Of a DNA stretch of 64,000 bases, positions 52,646-60,355 are shown piece by piece. The DNA comes from Gammaproteobacteria bacterium (GTDB lineage: Bacteria > Pseudomonadota > Gammaproteobacteria > Competibacterales > Competibacteraceae). The DNA lies in NCBI GenBank assembly GCA_024235095.1, contig JACKNC010000003.1, positions 434,001 through 498,000 on the forward strand, written 5' to 3'. The translations under genes and the position numbers were made by a program. The first letter of the stretch is position 1. Every line of letters begins with the position of its first letter. The notes under the pieces were generated by a model, which had not been told where the DNA came from, searched no databases, and saw only the letters and a program-made list of their open reading frames with translations.

Positions 52646-52927
52646 CTAGGCGGGTTCAAAGCGTGGAACGTGAATGCTCTTTTGCTGAACCTGCGCCAAA
52701 TCATAGGCCGTCTGCATCCGTAACCAGACTTCCGCCGTACCCCCAAAAGCCTGCGAAAGCCGAAGAGCCATTTCCGCCGAAATCCCCGCCTTGCCGTTAA
52801 TCACATTGCTAAGAGCCTGACGGGTCACACCTAACGCCTTGGCCGCCTCCGTGACCGACAAACCAAGCGGCTCCAGACAATCCAGCTTGATCGACTGGCC
52901 CGGATGCGGTGGGTTTTTCATCGCCAT
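52646..52927 (-). CDS. higA: HigA family antitoxin
   Basis: 93 residues. The HigA/VapI pattern is clear: HPGQSIKLDCLEPLGLSVTE, then the XRE helix-turn-helix AAKALGVTRQALSNVINGKA and MALRLSQAFGGTAEVWLRMQ. It neutralises HigB and represses the operon. An AAGGAG site precedes the ATG. The toxin gene lies upstream beyond IS630-A copy 3, which now separates the pair by 1.24 kb but leaves both reading frames whole. Confidence 0.93.
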   Translation of the reverse strand: MAMKNPPHPGQSIKLDCLEPLGLSVTEAAKALGVTRQALSNVINGKAGISAEMALRLSQAFGGTAEVWLRMQTAYDLAQVQQKSIHVPRFEPA

Positions 52928-52945
52928 GATCGTTGCTCCTTCCCG

Positions 52946-53632
52946 CTAGTGGGCTGACACAGAAGTTTTGACAGGTTCAGAGGTTTCTAGGTCCACCGGG
53001 GTTTCAGAAGATTTCAAGGGAGGATAGAGGCGCTTGAGTTTGACCCGGGCCAAGTCGGTGCCGAACTGCCAGTGGATTTTGGTCTGACGTAGGTTGCGTG
53101 GGCCTTGCCAAGCGGCGATTTCCTTCCGCAAAGTTTCGAGGTTCGCAATGCGGCGATTCAAACACTGGCCGGCGAGAACAGCGAACTCACATTCCGCCAT
53201 ATTGAGCCAACTGCCATGCTTGGGGGTGTAATGAAATTCGAGCTTGCGGGTGATCCGGCGGGCTTCCTCTGGAGAAAAGACACTATACAAGGCCGCAGGA
53301 GTGTGGGTATTGAGGTTATCCACGACCAACCGGATTCGCTCCGCCTTCGGAAAGTACACATCAACGAGTTGCTGCATTTGCTGGGCAAAATCGCGTTTGG
53401 TGCGCTGTTTCGTGACATTAACATGACGCCACCCGCGCAAGGGTTGTACGAATAGAAATAAATTGGCGGTGCCTTCGCGTTTGTATTCACAGTCATAGCG
53501 CGCCGGTTGACCCGGGCGGGCGGGTTGAGGACAGCGGGTTTCGCTGGTCAATTGCACCGGACTTTCATCGAAGCACACTTGGGGGTATTGAGGATCATCG
53601 GGTTCGGCGTACAGGTCCAACACATCCTCCAT
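52946..53632 (-). CDS. IS630-A transposase, C-terminal ORF (copy 3)
   Basis: Complete DDE core and C-terminus (VDLETSEPVKTSVSAH). Readable from an ATG at 53632 (MEDVLDLYAEPDDPQYPQVC), but family comparison indicates it is normally fused to the first ORF by -1 frameshifting. Confidence 0.85.
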   Translation of the reverse strand: MEDVLDLYAEPDDPQYPQVCFDESPVQLTSETRCPQPARPGQPARYDCEYKREGTANLFLFVQPLRGWRHVNVTKQRTKRDFAQQMQQLVDVYFPKAERIRLVVDNLNTHTPAALYSVFSPEEARRITRKLEFHYTPKHGSWLNMAECEFAVLAGQCLNRRIANLETLRKEIAAWQGPRNLRQTKIHWQFGTDLARVKLKRLYPPLKSSETPVDLETSEPVKTSVSAH

Positions 53633-54191
53633 ATGCCAAACATAATCGGGACTGACACTGGGAATACACCATTCTTGACGTTGCCAGGGTTTGAGGTCGT
53701 TTTTTTAAGGATGCGCCGCACACTCTCACGGGAAATGGCTTCGATGGGCCGGAGTTCCATGAAGCGGTCCGCTAACAATTGGAGAGTCCACTGACAACGG
53801 CCAGCGGGCGGGGTACTACAGGCCAAGGCGACCAGAAAGGCGGCCTGTTTGCCGGTCAAGGCCGGGGGCAAACCGACTCGTGGCCGCTCGCTTAACGCCG
53901 CCAGCAACCCTTCGTCGACAAACCGTTGACGGGTACGATGAACGGTCGAAATCCCCAAGTGAAGGCTTTGGGCAATGGCCTCATCCGTCGCCCCTTCCGC
54001 AGCCTGCAGCAACACATGGGCACGGGCAACCTTGCGCGCCGCTGCCTTGCCTTTATGAATGACCTTCAGCAGGTCTTCCCGCTCCTCTTCAGTTAGATCA
54101 ACCAGATACTTGTGGGCCATGGTGATTCCTCCTGTTGATCTCAACCATAGGGCACCCACCGCTACCTGTCAAAACTTCTGTGTCAGCCCAC
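52949..54191 (-). mobile_element. IS630-A copy 3, complete (1243 bp)
   Basis: Perfect 28-bp inverted ends starting GTGGGCTGACACAGAAGTTT, with TA on both sides (52947-52948 and 54192-54193). It has inserted between higB and higA. Confidence 0.95.
53548..54120 (-). CDS. IS630-A transposase, N-terminal ORF (copy 3)
   Basis: Same as copy 2: ATG at 54120 after AGGAGG, helix-turn-helix domains, then the seven-A slip site (seven T on the plus strand near 53699-53706). The zero frame ends about 50 residues later. Confidence 0.85.
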   Translation of the reverse strand: MAHKYLVDLTEEEREDLLKVIHKGKAAARKVARAHVLLQAAEGATDEAIAQSLHLGISTVHRTRQRFVDEGLLAALSERPRVGLPPALTGKQAAFLVALACSTPPAGRCQWTLQLLADRFMELRPIEAISRESVRRILKKTTSNPGNVKNGVFPVSVPIMFGIWRMCWTCTPNPMILNTPKCASMKVRCN

Positions 54192-54469
54192 TAGTGATAG
54201 TCGATCATTTCGACATCACTGGCCTTTCCGTTCTTGAATTTAAAAATAATCCGCCAGTTGCCCGACAGGCTGACGCTCCAATAGCCTTTCAAATCGCCCT
54301 TGAGTTCGTGAAGCCGATACCCCGGAAGATCCATGTCCTCAATCACAAGGGCTTGATCCAATCGCGCAAGGATACGCTCCGCCTTATCGACTAAATCCGC
54401 CCGTATCTTGCTGCGGTCGCCACGCTCGTACAGGCGTTTCAGTCGCCGATCCTTGAAATTTTCGATCAT
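54191..54469 (-). CDS. higB: HigB family toxin
   Basis: 92 residues: MIENFKDRRLKRLYERGDRS, then RILARLDQALVIEDMDLPGY, RLHELKGDLKGYWSVSLSGN and WRIIFKFKNG, the RelE-superfamily HigB (ribosome-dependent mRNA interferase) pattern with the conserved W-R-I-I-F. The stop codon TAG is formed at the IS630-A junction: TA belongs to the target and G to the element's first base, and the original sequence also read TAG. Confidence 0.93.
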   Translation of the reverse strand: MIENFKDRRLKRLYERGDRSKIRADLVDKAERILARLDQALVIEDMDLPGYRLHELKGDLKGYWSVSLSGNWRIIFKFKNGKASDVEMIDYH

Positions 54470-54558
54470 CCTTTATTTGTAAAGCGTCAATTGTCACTTG
54501 TCAACAAATCAAGATCGAGCGGTAGGTTTTCAACCTCTCTACCTATAGCTCTCTCTGT

Positions 54559-54726
54559 CTATAGCTTCGGCTTGGACTTTCTCAAATGTCGTCGTTCCAT
54601 CGCTTGGGTACTCTGCCAAGCAATCACCCGCTTGAGAGCTACGGCCTCCACTTCGGACTTGATGCCCTCTTCCTCCAGAAAATCATCGAAGAACGATCCA
54701 AGGTGTGTTTTTCTACCTGCCGTCAT
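54559..54726 (-). pseudogene. XRE/antitoxin-like protein, truncated by frameshift
   Basis: From the ATG at 54726 (AGGGA six bases upstream): MTAGRKTHLGSFFDDFLEEE, then GIKSEVEAVALKRVIAWQST and QAMERRHLRKSKPKL. The GSxFDDFLxEEG and A-x-KRVxAWQ motifs match antitoxins of RelE-type modules, which normally continue with a KSxLAxxMxTSRxALDRLL helix-turn-helix. Here that region is absent; the -1/+1 frame shows QAEAIDRES, suggesting a frameshift. An in-frame longer start at 54795 is possible. Confidence 0.55.
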
Positions 54727-54754
54727 GACGATCCCTTCAACTGTTTTTGCCTTT

Positions 54755-54970
54755 TCAGGAGCAAAGTATCGATCCTCGCACTCGTATTTCGCCATGTGCA
54801 AACTTTTCGTAGGTGCTTCTAATACCGTCCTCTATTGCGATTTCGCCTCGGGCGGCTCGCTGCATTTCCCCAATAATATCAAGCGGCACTTCAAGCCCTT
54901 CAAGTCGCTGTTGAGCAACAGCGTTTTCAACCGCAATCAGATTAAGGCGGATTTCCTGTTCGTTTAGCAT
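54755..54970 (-). CDS. VbhA-like antitoxin (Fic inhibitor family)
   Basis: 71 residues from the ATG at 54970: MLNEQEIRLNLIAVENAVAQ, QRLEGLEVPLDIIGEMQRAA, RGEIAIEDGIRSTYEKFAHG. This is the VbhA family, whose short helix inserts in the Fic toxin's ATP site through (S/T)xxxE(G/N). Here the motif is QQRLEG, with Gln in place of Ser/Thr. No Fic gene is adjacent, so it is an orphan or a decayed module. Confidence 0.75.
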   Translation of the reverse strand: MLNEQEIRLNLIAVENAVAQQRLEGLEVPLDIIGEMQRAARGEIAIEDGIRSTYEKFAHGEIRVRGSILCS

Positions 54971-55015
54971 TGGGCCGCTCCTGCTGATTACCCTATTTAC
55001 CCATAACACAAACCA

Positions 55016-55312
55016 TCAGAACGGCGTTCGTTCCCGCGCCCCATGCTTGACGTGCAGGATTTGAACGGTTTTTTCCTGCACCCGGAACAAGACCCGATAG
55101 CTACCGAAAATCAGATTTCTAACCTCGTAGTCATAAAAACGGTTCTCGTAAGCTAACGGGCAACGGTTCGGCGAGTCTTTCAACGTCTGAATTTTGTCAT
55201 GGATGGCAAAATACCAATGGGCGGCGTTGTCTGGGGAATCCTCGGCAATGTAGAGATAAATGGCCTCAATCTCTTCTCCGGCCTCGGAGGTAATATCAAC
55301 CCTATAAGACAT
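55016..55312 (-). CDS. parE: ParE family toxin
   Basis: 98 residues: YRVDITSEAGEEIEAIYLYI, NAAHWYFAIHDKIQTLKDSP, EVRNLIFGSYRVLFRVQEKT and VQILHVKHGARE, the RelE/ParE fold with the conserved G-x-YRVLF and HVKHGAR end. ParE toxins act on gyrase. The start overlaps the antitoxin gene by 11 bp. Confidence 0.92.
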   Translation of the reverse strand: MSYRVDITSEAGEEIEAIYLYIAEDSPDNAAHWYFAIHDKIQTLKDSPNRCPLAYENRFYDYEVRNLIFGSYRVLFRVQEKTVQILHVKHGARERTPF

Positions 55313-55589
55313 CGCGCTTCAAACCGTGCTTTTTCTCGAACTCCTCAAAGAACCGATCAACGGGAACTCCCTTGCCTTCGTCATGTGATTTGGCGGCGCG
55401 GGCAATCTTCTCCAGTGTTCCGAGAAGACCCATCATCTCTTCATAAGCCTTAGCCGACTGGATGACCAGTTCTGCTTTGCCGTTCACCGTCAGGATTTCC
55501 GGTTGCCCGGTCTCTTTCAGCCGCTTGATATGCTCGGCAGGCTTTCGGCTAAAGTCAGAAACAGGGTGTATGGAGTCCATTGTAAACAT
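55302..55589 (-). CDS. Phd/YefM family antitoxin (ParD role)
   Basis: 95 residues: DSIHPVSDFSRKPAEHIKRL, ETGQPEILTVNGKAELVIQS and AKAYEEMMGLLGTLEKIARA match type II Phd/YefM antitoxins. A charged C-terminus (DRFFEEFEKKHGLKRDVL) is the likely toxin-binding tail. An imperfect palindrome around 55600-55620 (ATAATTATCAGATAATTTTC, plus strand) upstream of the start may be its operator. Confidence 0.9.
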   Translation of the reverse strand: MFTMDSIHPVSDFSRKPAEHIKRLKETGQPEILTVNGKAELVIQSAKAYEEMMGLLGTLEKIARAAKSHDEGKGVPVDRFFEEFEKKHGLKRDVL

Positions 55590-55599
55590 GACAACACCT

Positions 55600-55625
55600 C
55601 AACAGATAATTATCAGATAATTTTC
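55600..55625. promoter_or_regulatory. Candidate operator of the parE/phd operon
   Basis: AGATAATTATCAGATAATTT contains overlapping GATAATTATC palindrome 15-20 bp upstream of the antitoxin start, as expected for autoregulation. Confidence 0.4.
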
Positions 55626-55672
55626 AGTCTATAGGATCGCCTTCTTGAGTTCAATAAAAACCAGTCGCTTAC

Positions 55673-55852
55673 CTACCGCTCGCGTCCCCGGCTCCGGCCT
55701 TGGGGTGGGCCTTGGCTCTGCTGTTTCTGCTGGCTCGGCTCGGGCCTTTGCTGTTGTGGCTCCTGCGTCCTGCCTTGCCGGCGTTTCGCCTCGGGCCATG
55801 TGCCGGCCTCACGGGCTTGCTCGATCTTGCGTTCCAACTCGGCCCAGAACTA
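55673..55852 (-). pseudogene. Possible C-terminal fragment of a relaxase or mobilisation protein
   Basis: After a TAG the minus frame reads FWAELERKIEQAREAGTWPE, AKRRQGRTQEPQQQRPEPSQ and QKQQSQGPPQGRSRGRER. The charged helix plus glutamine/proline/arginine-rich tail is like the end of plasmid relaxases. No relaxase domain is present. Weak call. Confidence 0.35.
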
Positions 55853-55902
55853 GCGAAGCTGTCACGCGCCGCCATATGCGTTTTCTCTAATATTCTAGCG
55901 GC

Positions 55903-56400
55903 TCAGTCGTCCCAGAAATCTTTGAACCGCTCGCTCGACAGTTCCGTGTAGCGAACGGTGTGCTGGATGTTCTTGTGGCCGAGGTAGTGCTGGATGGCTC
56001 GAGTATCCTGGCCATCGTTGGCAAGTTTATAACCACAGGCATGGCGCAGCATGTGCGGATGGATCGGGAATGCCAGATCCGACTGCTCGCCGCATCGTGA
56101 CAGCCTCTTGCGGACGCCGGCCTGGGTGATGGGGCCACCGCGTTCGGTCGCGAAGAGGTAAGCGCAGGGTCCTGTCTCCCGTCTGAGTTGGCGCAGGGCG
56201 CGGATCTCCGGTCCGCGCAACGGATGGACGCTGGGGATGCCGTGCTTCAGCCGGCGCACATGGAGGAATCCCTGGTCGAGCTCGATCTGATCCCAGCGTA
56301 GTGCGCAGAGCTCGCCCACGCGCAAACCGTGCCGATAGGCGAGCAGAATCAGGGTCGCATCGCGATGGCCATGGCGGCCGCGTCGCTGGGCCGTCTGCAT
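55903..56400 (-). pseudogene. Tyrosine recombinase, N-terminally truncated
   Basis: 165 residues with the whole catalytic core: R in AYRHGLRVGELCALRWDQIE, K in RRLKHGIPSVHPL, H-x-x-R in HPHMLRHACGYKLANDG, H in YLGHKNIQHT and the nucleophile Tyr in VRYTELSSERFK. It resembles the small FimB/FimE-like integrases. The frame closes upstream at a TAA soon after CLPLL, so a short N-terminal region is missing; IS5-b lies 40 bp further. Confidence 0.8.
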
Positions 56401-56440
56401 CAGGAGGGGAAGACACGAAACGGAAATTTATGCACTCTAA

Positions 56441-57424
56441 GAAGCTGTATTGAAACTCTATTATCTAAGTGGCCTGTAAAAGATTATCTTCTAATAATAA
56501 TCTTTCCTTATGAATTCTTCGAAGCATCAGTCGAATTGAAGCTAAATAAACATGGCCCTCACTGGAGGTCGGTTTTCGTTCATAATCTCTATTCAGTCGC
56601 CGATAACGACCAAGCCAAGCAAAAGTCCGTTCGACTACCCAGCGTCGCGGTAACACATGAAATCCTTGTGTCATCTCATTCTTTTTAACCACTTCAATAA
56701 TACAGCCAAATCGTTGTTTAGCCCATTCAATTAAAGAGGTGCTGTTATAAGCACCATCGGCCCATATTATTTGGATCGTATTCATCATTAAAAACAGGGC
56801 GGATAAGACAAAATAAGCAGTATGACCCTCGTAGATGTTGGCGGCATGGACGCGGGCAACCATTAAGTAACCAATGGTATCAACGACAATATGACGCTTC
56901 CTACCTTTGATGAGCTTCCCTCCATCAAATCCCGATTCCAGAGCAGATTCTGGGGTTCCTTTAACCGTCTGACTATCGATAATACCTGCACTGGGTTGCT
57001 CATTTCGGCCGAGTTCAACACGGAGTTTTTGGTGAATTTCTGCATTGATCTTTTCAATAATTTGATGATCAACCCATTTATGATGATAATAACTCACGGT
57101 GCAATAATGCGGGAAATCCTTCGGTAGATAGCGCCAGGGACAACCCGTTTTATTCAGATAAAGAAGGGCATTGACGACTTCACGAAGATCAACCCTTCGG
57201 GGCCGACCGGTTTGATAAGGTTCAAGCTTTTCTAAAATCGGCTTGACGATCTCCCATTCATCATCCAGTAGATCACTGGGATATCGCTTAAAAGGAATTT
57301 CTTTTGGCCAAACCATCGTTTACCTCAAATGGGATCTGTAAAATTAAAATAATAGCCTCGTTTTAGCCCAATTTCATCCCCTTTGGCTATATGAAAATCA
57401 ATGAGTTAGTTTCAATACAGCTTC
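56441..57424 (-). mobile_element. IS5-b (984 bp)
   Basis: Ends GAAGCTGTATTGAAACT on both sides (inverted), with TAA as a 3-bp duplication (56438-56440 and 57425-57427). A remnant of the same element is at 3530-3602. Confidence 0.92.
56465..57316 (-). CDS. IS5-family transposase (IS5-b)
   Basis: 283 residues in one frame. DUF4096-like N-terminus (YPSDLLDDEWEIVKPILEKL; VDLREVVNALLYLNKTGCPW RYLP region), DDE core with SAGIIDSQTVKGTPESALES, HIVVDTIGYLMVARVHAANI, IIWADGAYNSTSLIEWAKQR and the C-terminal VERTFAWLGRYRRLNRDYE that carries the glutamate. Confidence 0.92.
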   Translation of the reverse strand: MVWPKEIPFKRYPSDLLDDEWEIVKPILEKLEPYQTGRPRRVDLREVVNALLYLNKTGCPWRYLPKDFPHYCTVSYYHHKWVDHQIIEKINAEIHQKLRVELGRNEQPSAGIIDSQTVKGTPESALESGFDGGKLIKGRKRHIVVDTIGYLMVARVHAANIYEGHTAYFVLSALFLMMNTIQIIWADGAYNSTSLIEWAKQRFGCIIEVVKKNEMTQGFHVLPRRWVVERTFAWLGRYRRLNRDYERKPTSSEGHVYLASIRLMLRRIHKERLLLEDNLLQAT

Positions 57425-57543
57425 TAAGGTATCAGCGTGCCGCGCCCGGGACGGAAAGGTTGCTTAGCCAGTGATTGGGGAGCGGCGCTCCGAGACGCAG
57501 GAACGCGCCCGGATTCTCAATGGACTGAAGCCGAAGGGTATTG

Positions 57544-57852
57544 TTACGAAGTGGTGGCGCTCACCGTACGATGACGCTTGACGATATCGAGCACGGTGTT
57601 CTTGCTGATACCGAGCCGGTGGCTGATTTCCCGGTAAGATTGTCCGTCACCGACCAGTTTCAGAACACGCGACGTATACTGATCTGCCTTGATGCGCTGG
57701 CCAGGCCGACGCCCGAAGACGACACCCCGCGCCTTGGCGGCGGCGATACCGGAGCGCACGCGTTCGCGCAGCAAATCACGCTCGAACTCAGCCAAGGCGG
57801 CCATCAGTGAGGCGATCAGTTTGCCTTGGGGCGTACTGAGGTCGAACTGCAG
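57544..57852 (-). pseudogene. Serine recombinase (resolvase) C-terminal fragment
   Basis: From the IS6-alpha edge: LQFDLSTPQGKLIASLMAAL, AEFERDLLRERVRSGIAAAK and ARGVVFGRRPGQR, then a helix-turn-helix (SYREISHRLGISKNTVLDIV). This is the E-helix and DNA-binding domain of Tn3-type resolvases/invertases. The catalytic N-terminal domain with the serine is gone. Confidence 0.88.
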
Positions 57853-58659
57853 GGTTCTGTTGCGTTAGCTGATAGGGTCGGATTTCGGTAAGCTACACGG
57901 CCCCTGTCCTGACTTGAGAACCCGCATGATCGATTTTAGAGGCCACCGCTTTGAACGAGACATCATCCTAACGAGTGTCCGTTGGTACCTCGCCTATCCG
58001 TTGAGCTATCGGAACCTGGAAGAGATGCTGGCGGAGCGGGGTGTCGACGTGGATCATTCCAGCGTCTACCGCTGGGTCCAGAAGTTTACGCCGCAGTTGG
58101 AAGCGGCTTTCCGCAAAGGACAAAAGCGCCCGGTGGGCACAAGTTGGCGGATGGATGAGACCTACATTAAGGTCAAAGGCCAGTGGAAGTACCTCTACCG
58201 CGCGGTTGATCGAGACGGCCAGACGATCGACTTCCTGTTCACGGCGCATCGCGATAAGAAAGCCGCCCTGCGCTTTCTCAAAAAGGCGATACGGCAGCAC
58301 GGTCTTCCGGACAAAGTCACGATCGATAAGAGTGGCGCTAACACCGCTGCCCTGGATGCACTCCAGGAGGAGACGGGCGCCGCCATTGAGATTCGCCAAA
58401 ACAAGTACTTAAATAATTTAGTGGAACAAGATCATCGCGCCGTTAAACGGATCGTCCGCCCCATGCTGGGGTTCAAAGGCTTTCATTCTGCTCGGACCAC
58501 CCTGCGGGGCATCGAACTCCTGCACATGATCAAGAAGGGCCAAATGATCATGGCCGAAGGGACGAATCTCTCCGCCGCAGGACAATTTTATTCACTGGCT
58601 GCCTAATAACCTGCAAGGGTTACCCAATCGTGCTCGAAAAAAATTAACGCAACAGAACC
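57853..58659 (+). mobile_element. IS6-alpha copy 10 (807 bp)
   Basis: Left flank AACTGCAG (resolvase gene), right flank TTCCGCTT, the latter matching copy 9 in inverted form. Confidence 0.97.
57914..58606 (+). CDS. IS6-family transposase (copy 10)
   Basis: Encodes the same protein as copy 1. Confidence 0.97.
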   Translation: MRTRMIDFRGHRFERDIILTSVRWYLAYPLSYRNLEEMLAERGVDVDHSSVYRWVQKFTPQLEAAFRKGQKRPVGTSWRMDETYIKVKGQWKYLYRAVDRDGQTIDFLFTAHRDKKAALRFLKKAIRQHGLPDKVTIDKSGANTAALDALQEETGAAIEIRQNKYLNNLVEQDHRAVKRIVRPMLGFKGFHSARTTLRGIELLHMIKKGQMIMAEGTNLSAAGQFYSLAA

Positions 58660-58669
58660 TTCCGCTTTC

Positions 58670-59218
58670 CTATCGCCAAAGCTTTTCAAAGCGGGCGGGA
58701 TTGGCGGCGGTATAGCGGACGGTGTGCTGAATGTTGCGGTGTCCCAGATAGTCCTGAATCAATCGGGTATCCGCGCCTTGATCGGCGAGGGCGAAACCGC
58801 AGGCATGGCGGAGCATGTGCGGATGCGCGGCGAGCGGCAGCCCGGCCAACTCCCCATAGCGGCGCAGGGCGGCCCAGACGGTGCGGCGATTGAGTGGCCC
58901 CCGGCGTTCGCTGATAAAGAACCGTTCGGAGACCGGCTTCATCCCCGCCCGTTCCTTGAGCCATGCCCTGATGCAGCGGAGTTCTTCGGTGCGGAGCGGG
59001 TGTGTGGTGGAGAGGCCCTGCTTGAGCCGGGCGACATGCAGGACGCGGCTTTCCGTATCCACTTGGGCGAGGGTCAGGCCACAGGCTTCCGAGACGCGCA
59101 AGCCGTGGCGGAACAGCAGCAGGATCAAGCAGCGGTCACGGGCTTCATGCCGTGCGCCCTTGGTGGCGGCGAGGAGCTTGTCCACTTCCAAGGTGGTCAA
59201 GTGCTTGCGTTCGCTCAT
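58670..59218 (-). CDS. Small tyrosine recombinase (FimB/FimE-like)
   Basis: 182 residues, complete. MSERKHLTTLEVDKLLAATK, then catalytic R in FRHGLRVSEACGLTLAQVDT, K in VARLKQGLSTTHPL, H-x-x-R in HPHMLRHACGFALADQGADT, H in YLGHRNIQHT and Tyr in VRYTAANPARFEKLW. At this size it has the catalytic domain only, like the fim switch recombinases and many element-borne integrases. A perfect palindrome lies 70 bp upstream of its start. Confidence 0.93.
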   Translation of the reverse strand: MSERKHLTTLEVDKLLAATKGARHEARDRCLILLLFRHGLRVSEACGLTLAQVDTESRVLHVARLKQGLSTTHPLRTEELRCIRAWLKERAGMKPVSERFFISERRGPLNRRTVWAALRRYGELAGLPLAAHPHMLRHACGFALADQGADTRLIQDYLGHRNIQHTVRYTAANPARFEKLWR

Positions 59219-59286
59219 TGTTTTGTCCCAAGTTCGGGGTTTTTGACCGATGATAGATCAACAGCTTAGGCGGGTTCGGGCGGAAA

Positions 59287-59319
59287 ACACAGGACAAAAT
59301 GAAGCATTTTGTCCTGTGT
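59287..59319. repeat. Perfect 15-bp palindrome with 3-base loop
   Basis: ACACAGGACAAAATG, AAG, CATTTTGTCCTGTGT between the divergent integrase and brnT genes. It could be a bidirectional terminator/operator or a recombination site for the adjacent recombinase. Confidence 0.75.
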
Positions 59320-59410
59320 GGGTGTGATAGCAAAGCTCAAATGTCCCGTTTTCCTTTCCGGGCCGCCATTATTTTCTTGAATGTAGTTACAAAACGTGGT
59401 TACATAAGGA

Positions 59411-59689
59411 ATGGAGTTCGAGTGGAACGAAATTAAACGTCTGAGCAATATCAGCGATCACGGTGTTGATTTCGTGGGCGTGACGCAGCTTTTTGACGGC
59501 AGACCTGTTTTTACCTACGCATCGCCAAGAAACAATGAAGAGCGATGGGGTACCGTGGGACTGATTGGTGAAAAGTTTTATCTGGTGGTTTGGACAAAAC
59601 GCAACGAGAGGGTGCGGATCATCTCCGCATATAGAGCCGATGACTGGGAAATCAGAGAATACCGTCAGCTATTCGGCGGCGCAGCTTGA
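59411..59689 (+). CDS. brnT: BrnT family toxin (second module)
   Basis: 92 residues: MEFEWNEIKRLSNISDHGVD, DGRPVFTYASPRNNEERWGT, LVVWTKRNERVRIISAYRAD and EIREYRQLFG. It is diverged from the module at 29.2 kb, so not a recent duplicate. Overlaps its antitoxin by 50 bp. Confidence 0.92.
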   Translation: MEFEWNEIKRLSNISDHGVDFVGVTQLFDGRPVFTYASPRNNEERWGTVGLIGEKFYLVVWTKRNERVRIISAYRADDWEIREYRQLFGGAA

Positions 59690-59960
59690 GGCCATGCGGG
59701 CGCGTGGCGAGGATCAAACCGATGTGGGCATGAGCCATAAAGAGGCCATGCGTCGCCGCCATGCCGACTCCGAAGCGCCCACGCCCTACGCCGGTTGGGA
59801 GGACACCATCACCGTAGGACTTCCAGAACCCAAGGAGCAGATCACCTTGCGCCTGGACCGGGATATGGTTCGCTGGTTCCGGGCCAGAGGCAAAGGGTAT
59901 CAGACCCTCATCAATGCCGTCCTCAGAGGCTATTACGAACATGAACACAGAACCCCTTGA
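59640..59960 (+). CDS. brnA: BrnA family antitoxin (second module)
   Basis: 106 residues from the ATG at 59640, which restores the BrnA N-terminus SYSAAQLEAMRARGEDQTDV. The C-terminal domain reads QITLRLDRDMVRWFRARGKG and YQTLINAVLRGYYEHE. Start lies inside brnT, indicating coupling. Confidence 0.88.
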   Translation: MTGKSENTVSYSAAQLEAMRARGEDQTDVGMSHKEAMRRRHADSEAPTPYAGWEDTITVGLPEPKEQITLRLDRDMVRWFRARGKGYQTLINAVLRGYYEHEHRTP

Positions 59961-59968
59961 GTGACGGG

Positions 59969-60355
59969 ATGCAACACACGGATTTTGAAATCGGACTGGA
60001 ATTTGAGTGCGGGGGGAAGCGGTGGTGCTGCACCGATGTTGGCACGCGCACGGTGATTGCCATTGCGCTTGAGCACCCCGAAGACCCGAGTTGGTACAAT
60101 GGCCCGCCTTATGCTGTTGCCGAAGCTGTGTTTGACGAATACGACATAAGAGCTTGCAAGCCGGTCGAGGATAGCCCGGAAATTTGCAGAACCGAGAAAG
60201 ACATCCAAAACACCCGCGAGAAGTTCACGCAGGGCAAGTCGGAAGCCTTTGCCGCCATCCATGAAACGATGGATGCGTTGCGCCAGATTGAAGCCATTGA
60301 TAAGAAAACCATGCGGGATTTTGACGCCGTTTGTCTGGCGGACCCTGACAGGTAA
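59969..60355 (+). CDS. Chimeric protein: unknown domain fused to an antitoxin N-terminus
   Basis: 128 residues. The first 60 (FEIGLEFECGGKRWCCTDVG, PSWYNGPPYAVAEAVFDEYD) look like a small conserved hypothetical family often found near toxin modules. The last 45 (KSEAFAAIHETMDALRQIEA, IDKKTMRDFDAVCLA) match the start of XRE-type antitoxins of RelE systems, whose helix-turn-helix is missing after DPDR. It reads as a fusion caused by deletion. It follows brnA by 8 bp. Confidence 0.6.
   Translation: MQHTDFEIGLEFECGGKRWCCTDVGTRTVIAIALEHPEDPSWYNGPPYAVAEAVFDEYDIRACKPVEDSPEICRTEKDIQNTREKFTQGKSEAFAAIHETMDALRQIEAIDKKTMRDFDAVCLADPDR

Noticed and set aside
55700..55951. 83-residue plus-strand membrane-like ORF rich in leucine
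   Set aside because: Opposite strand reads as a glutamine/arginine-rich protein tail with normal coding character; the leucine-rich frame is its antisense.
57428..57543. Possible tRNA or attachment site between IS5-b and the resolvase fragment
   Set aside because: No cloverleaf can be folded and no repeat of this segment is found elsewhere in the window.
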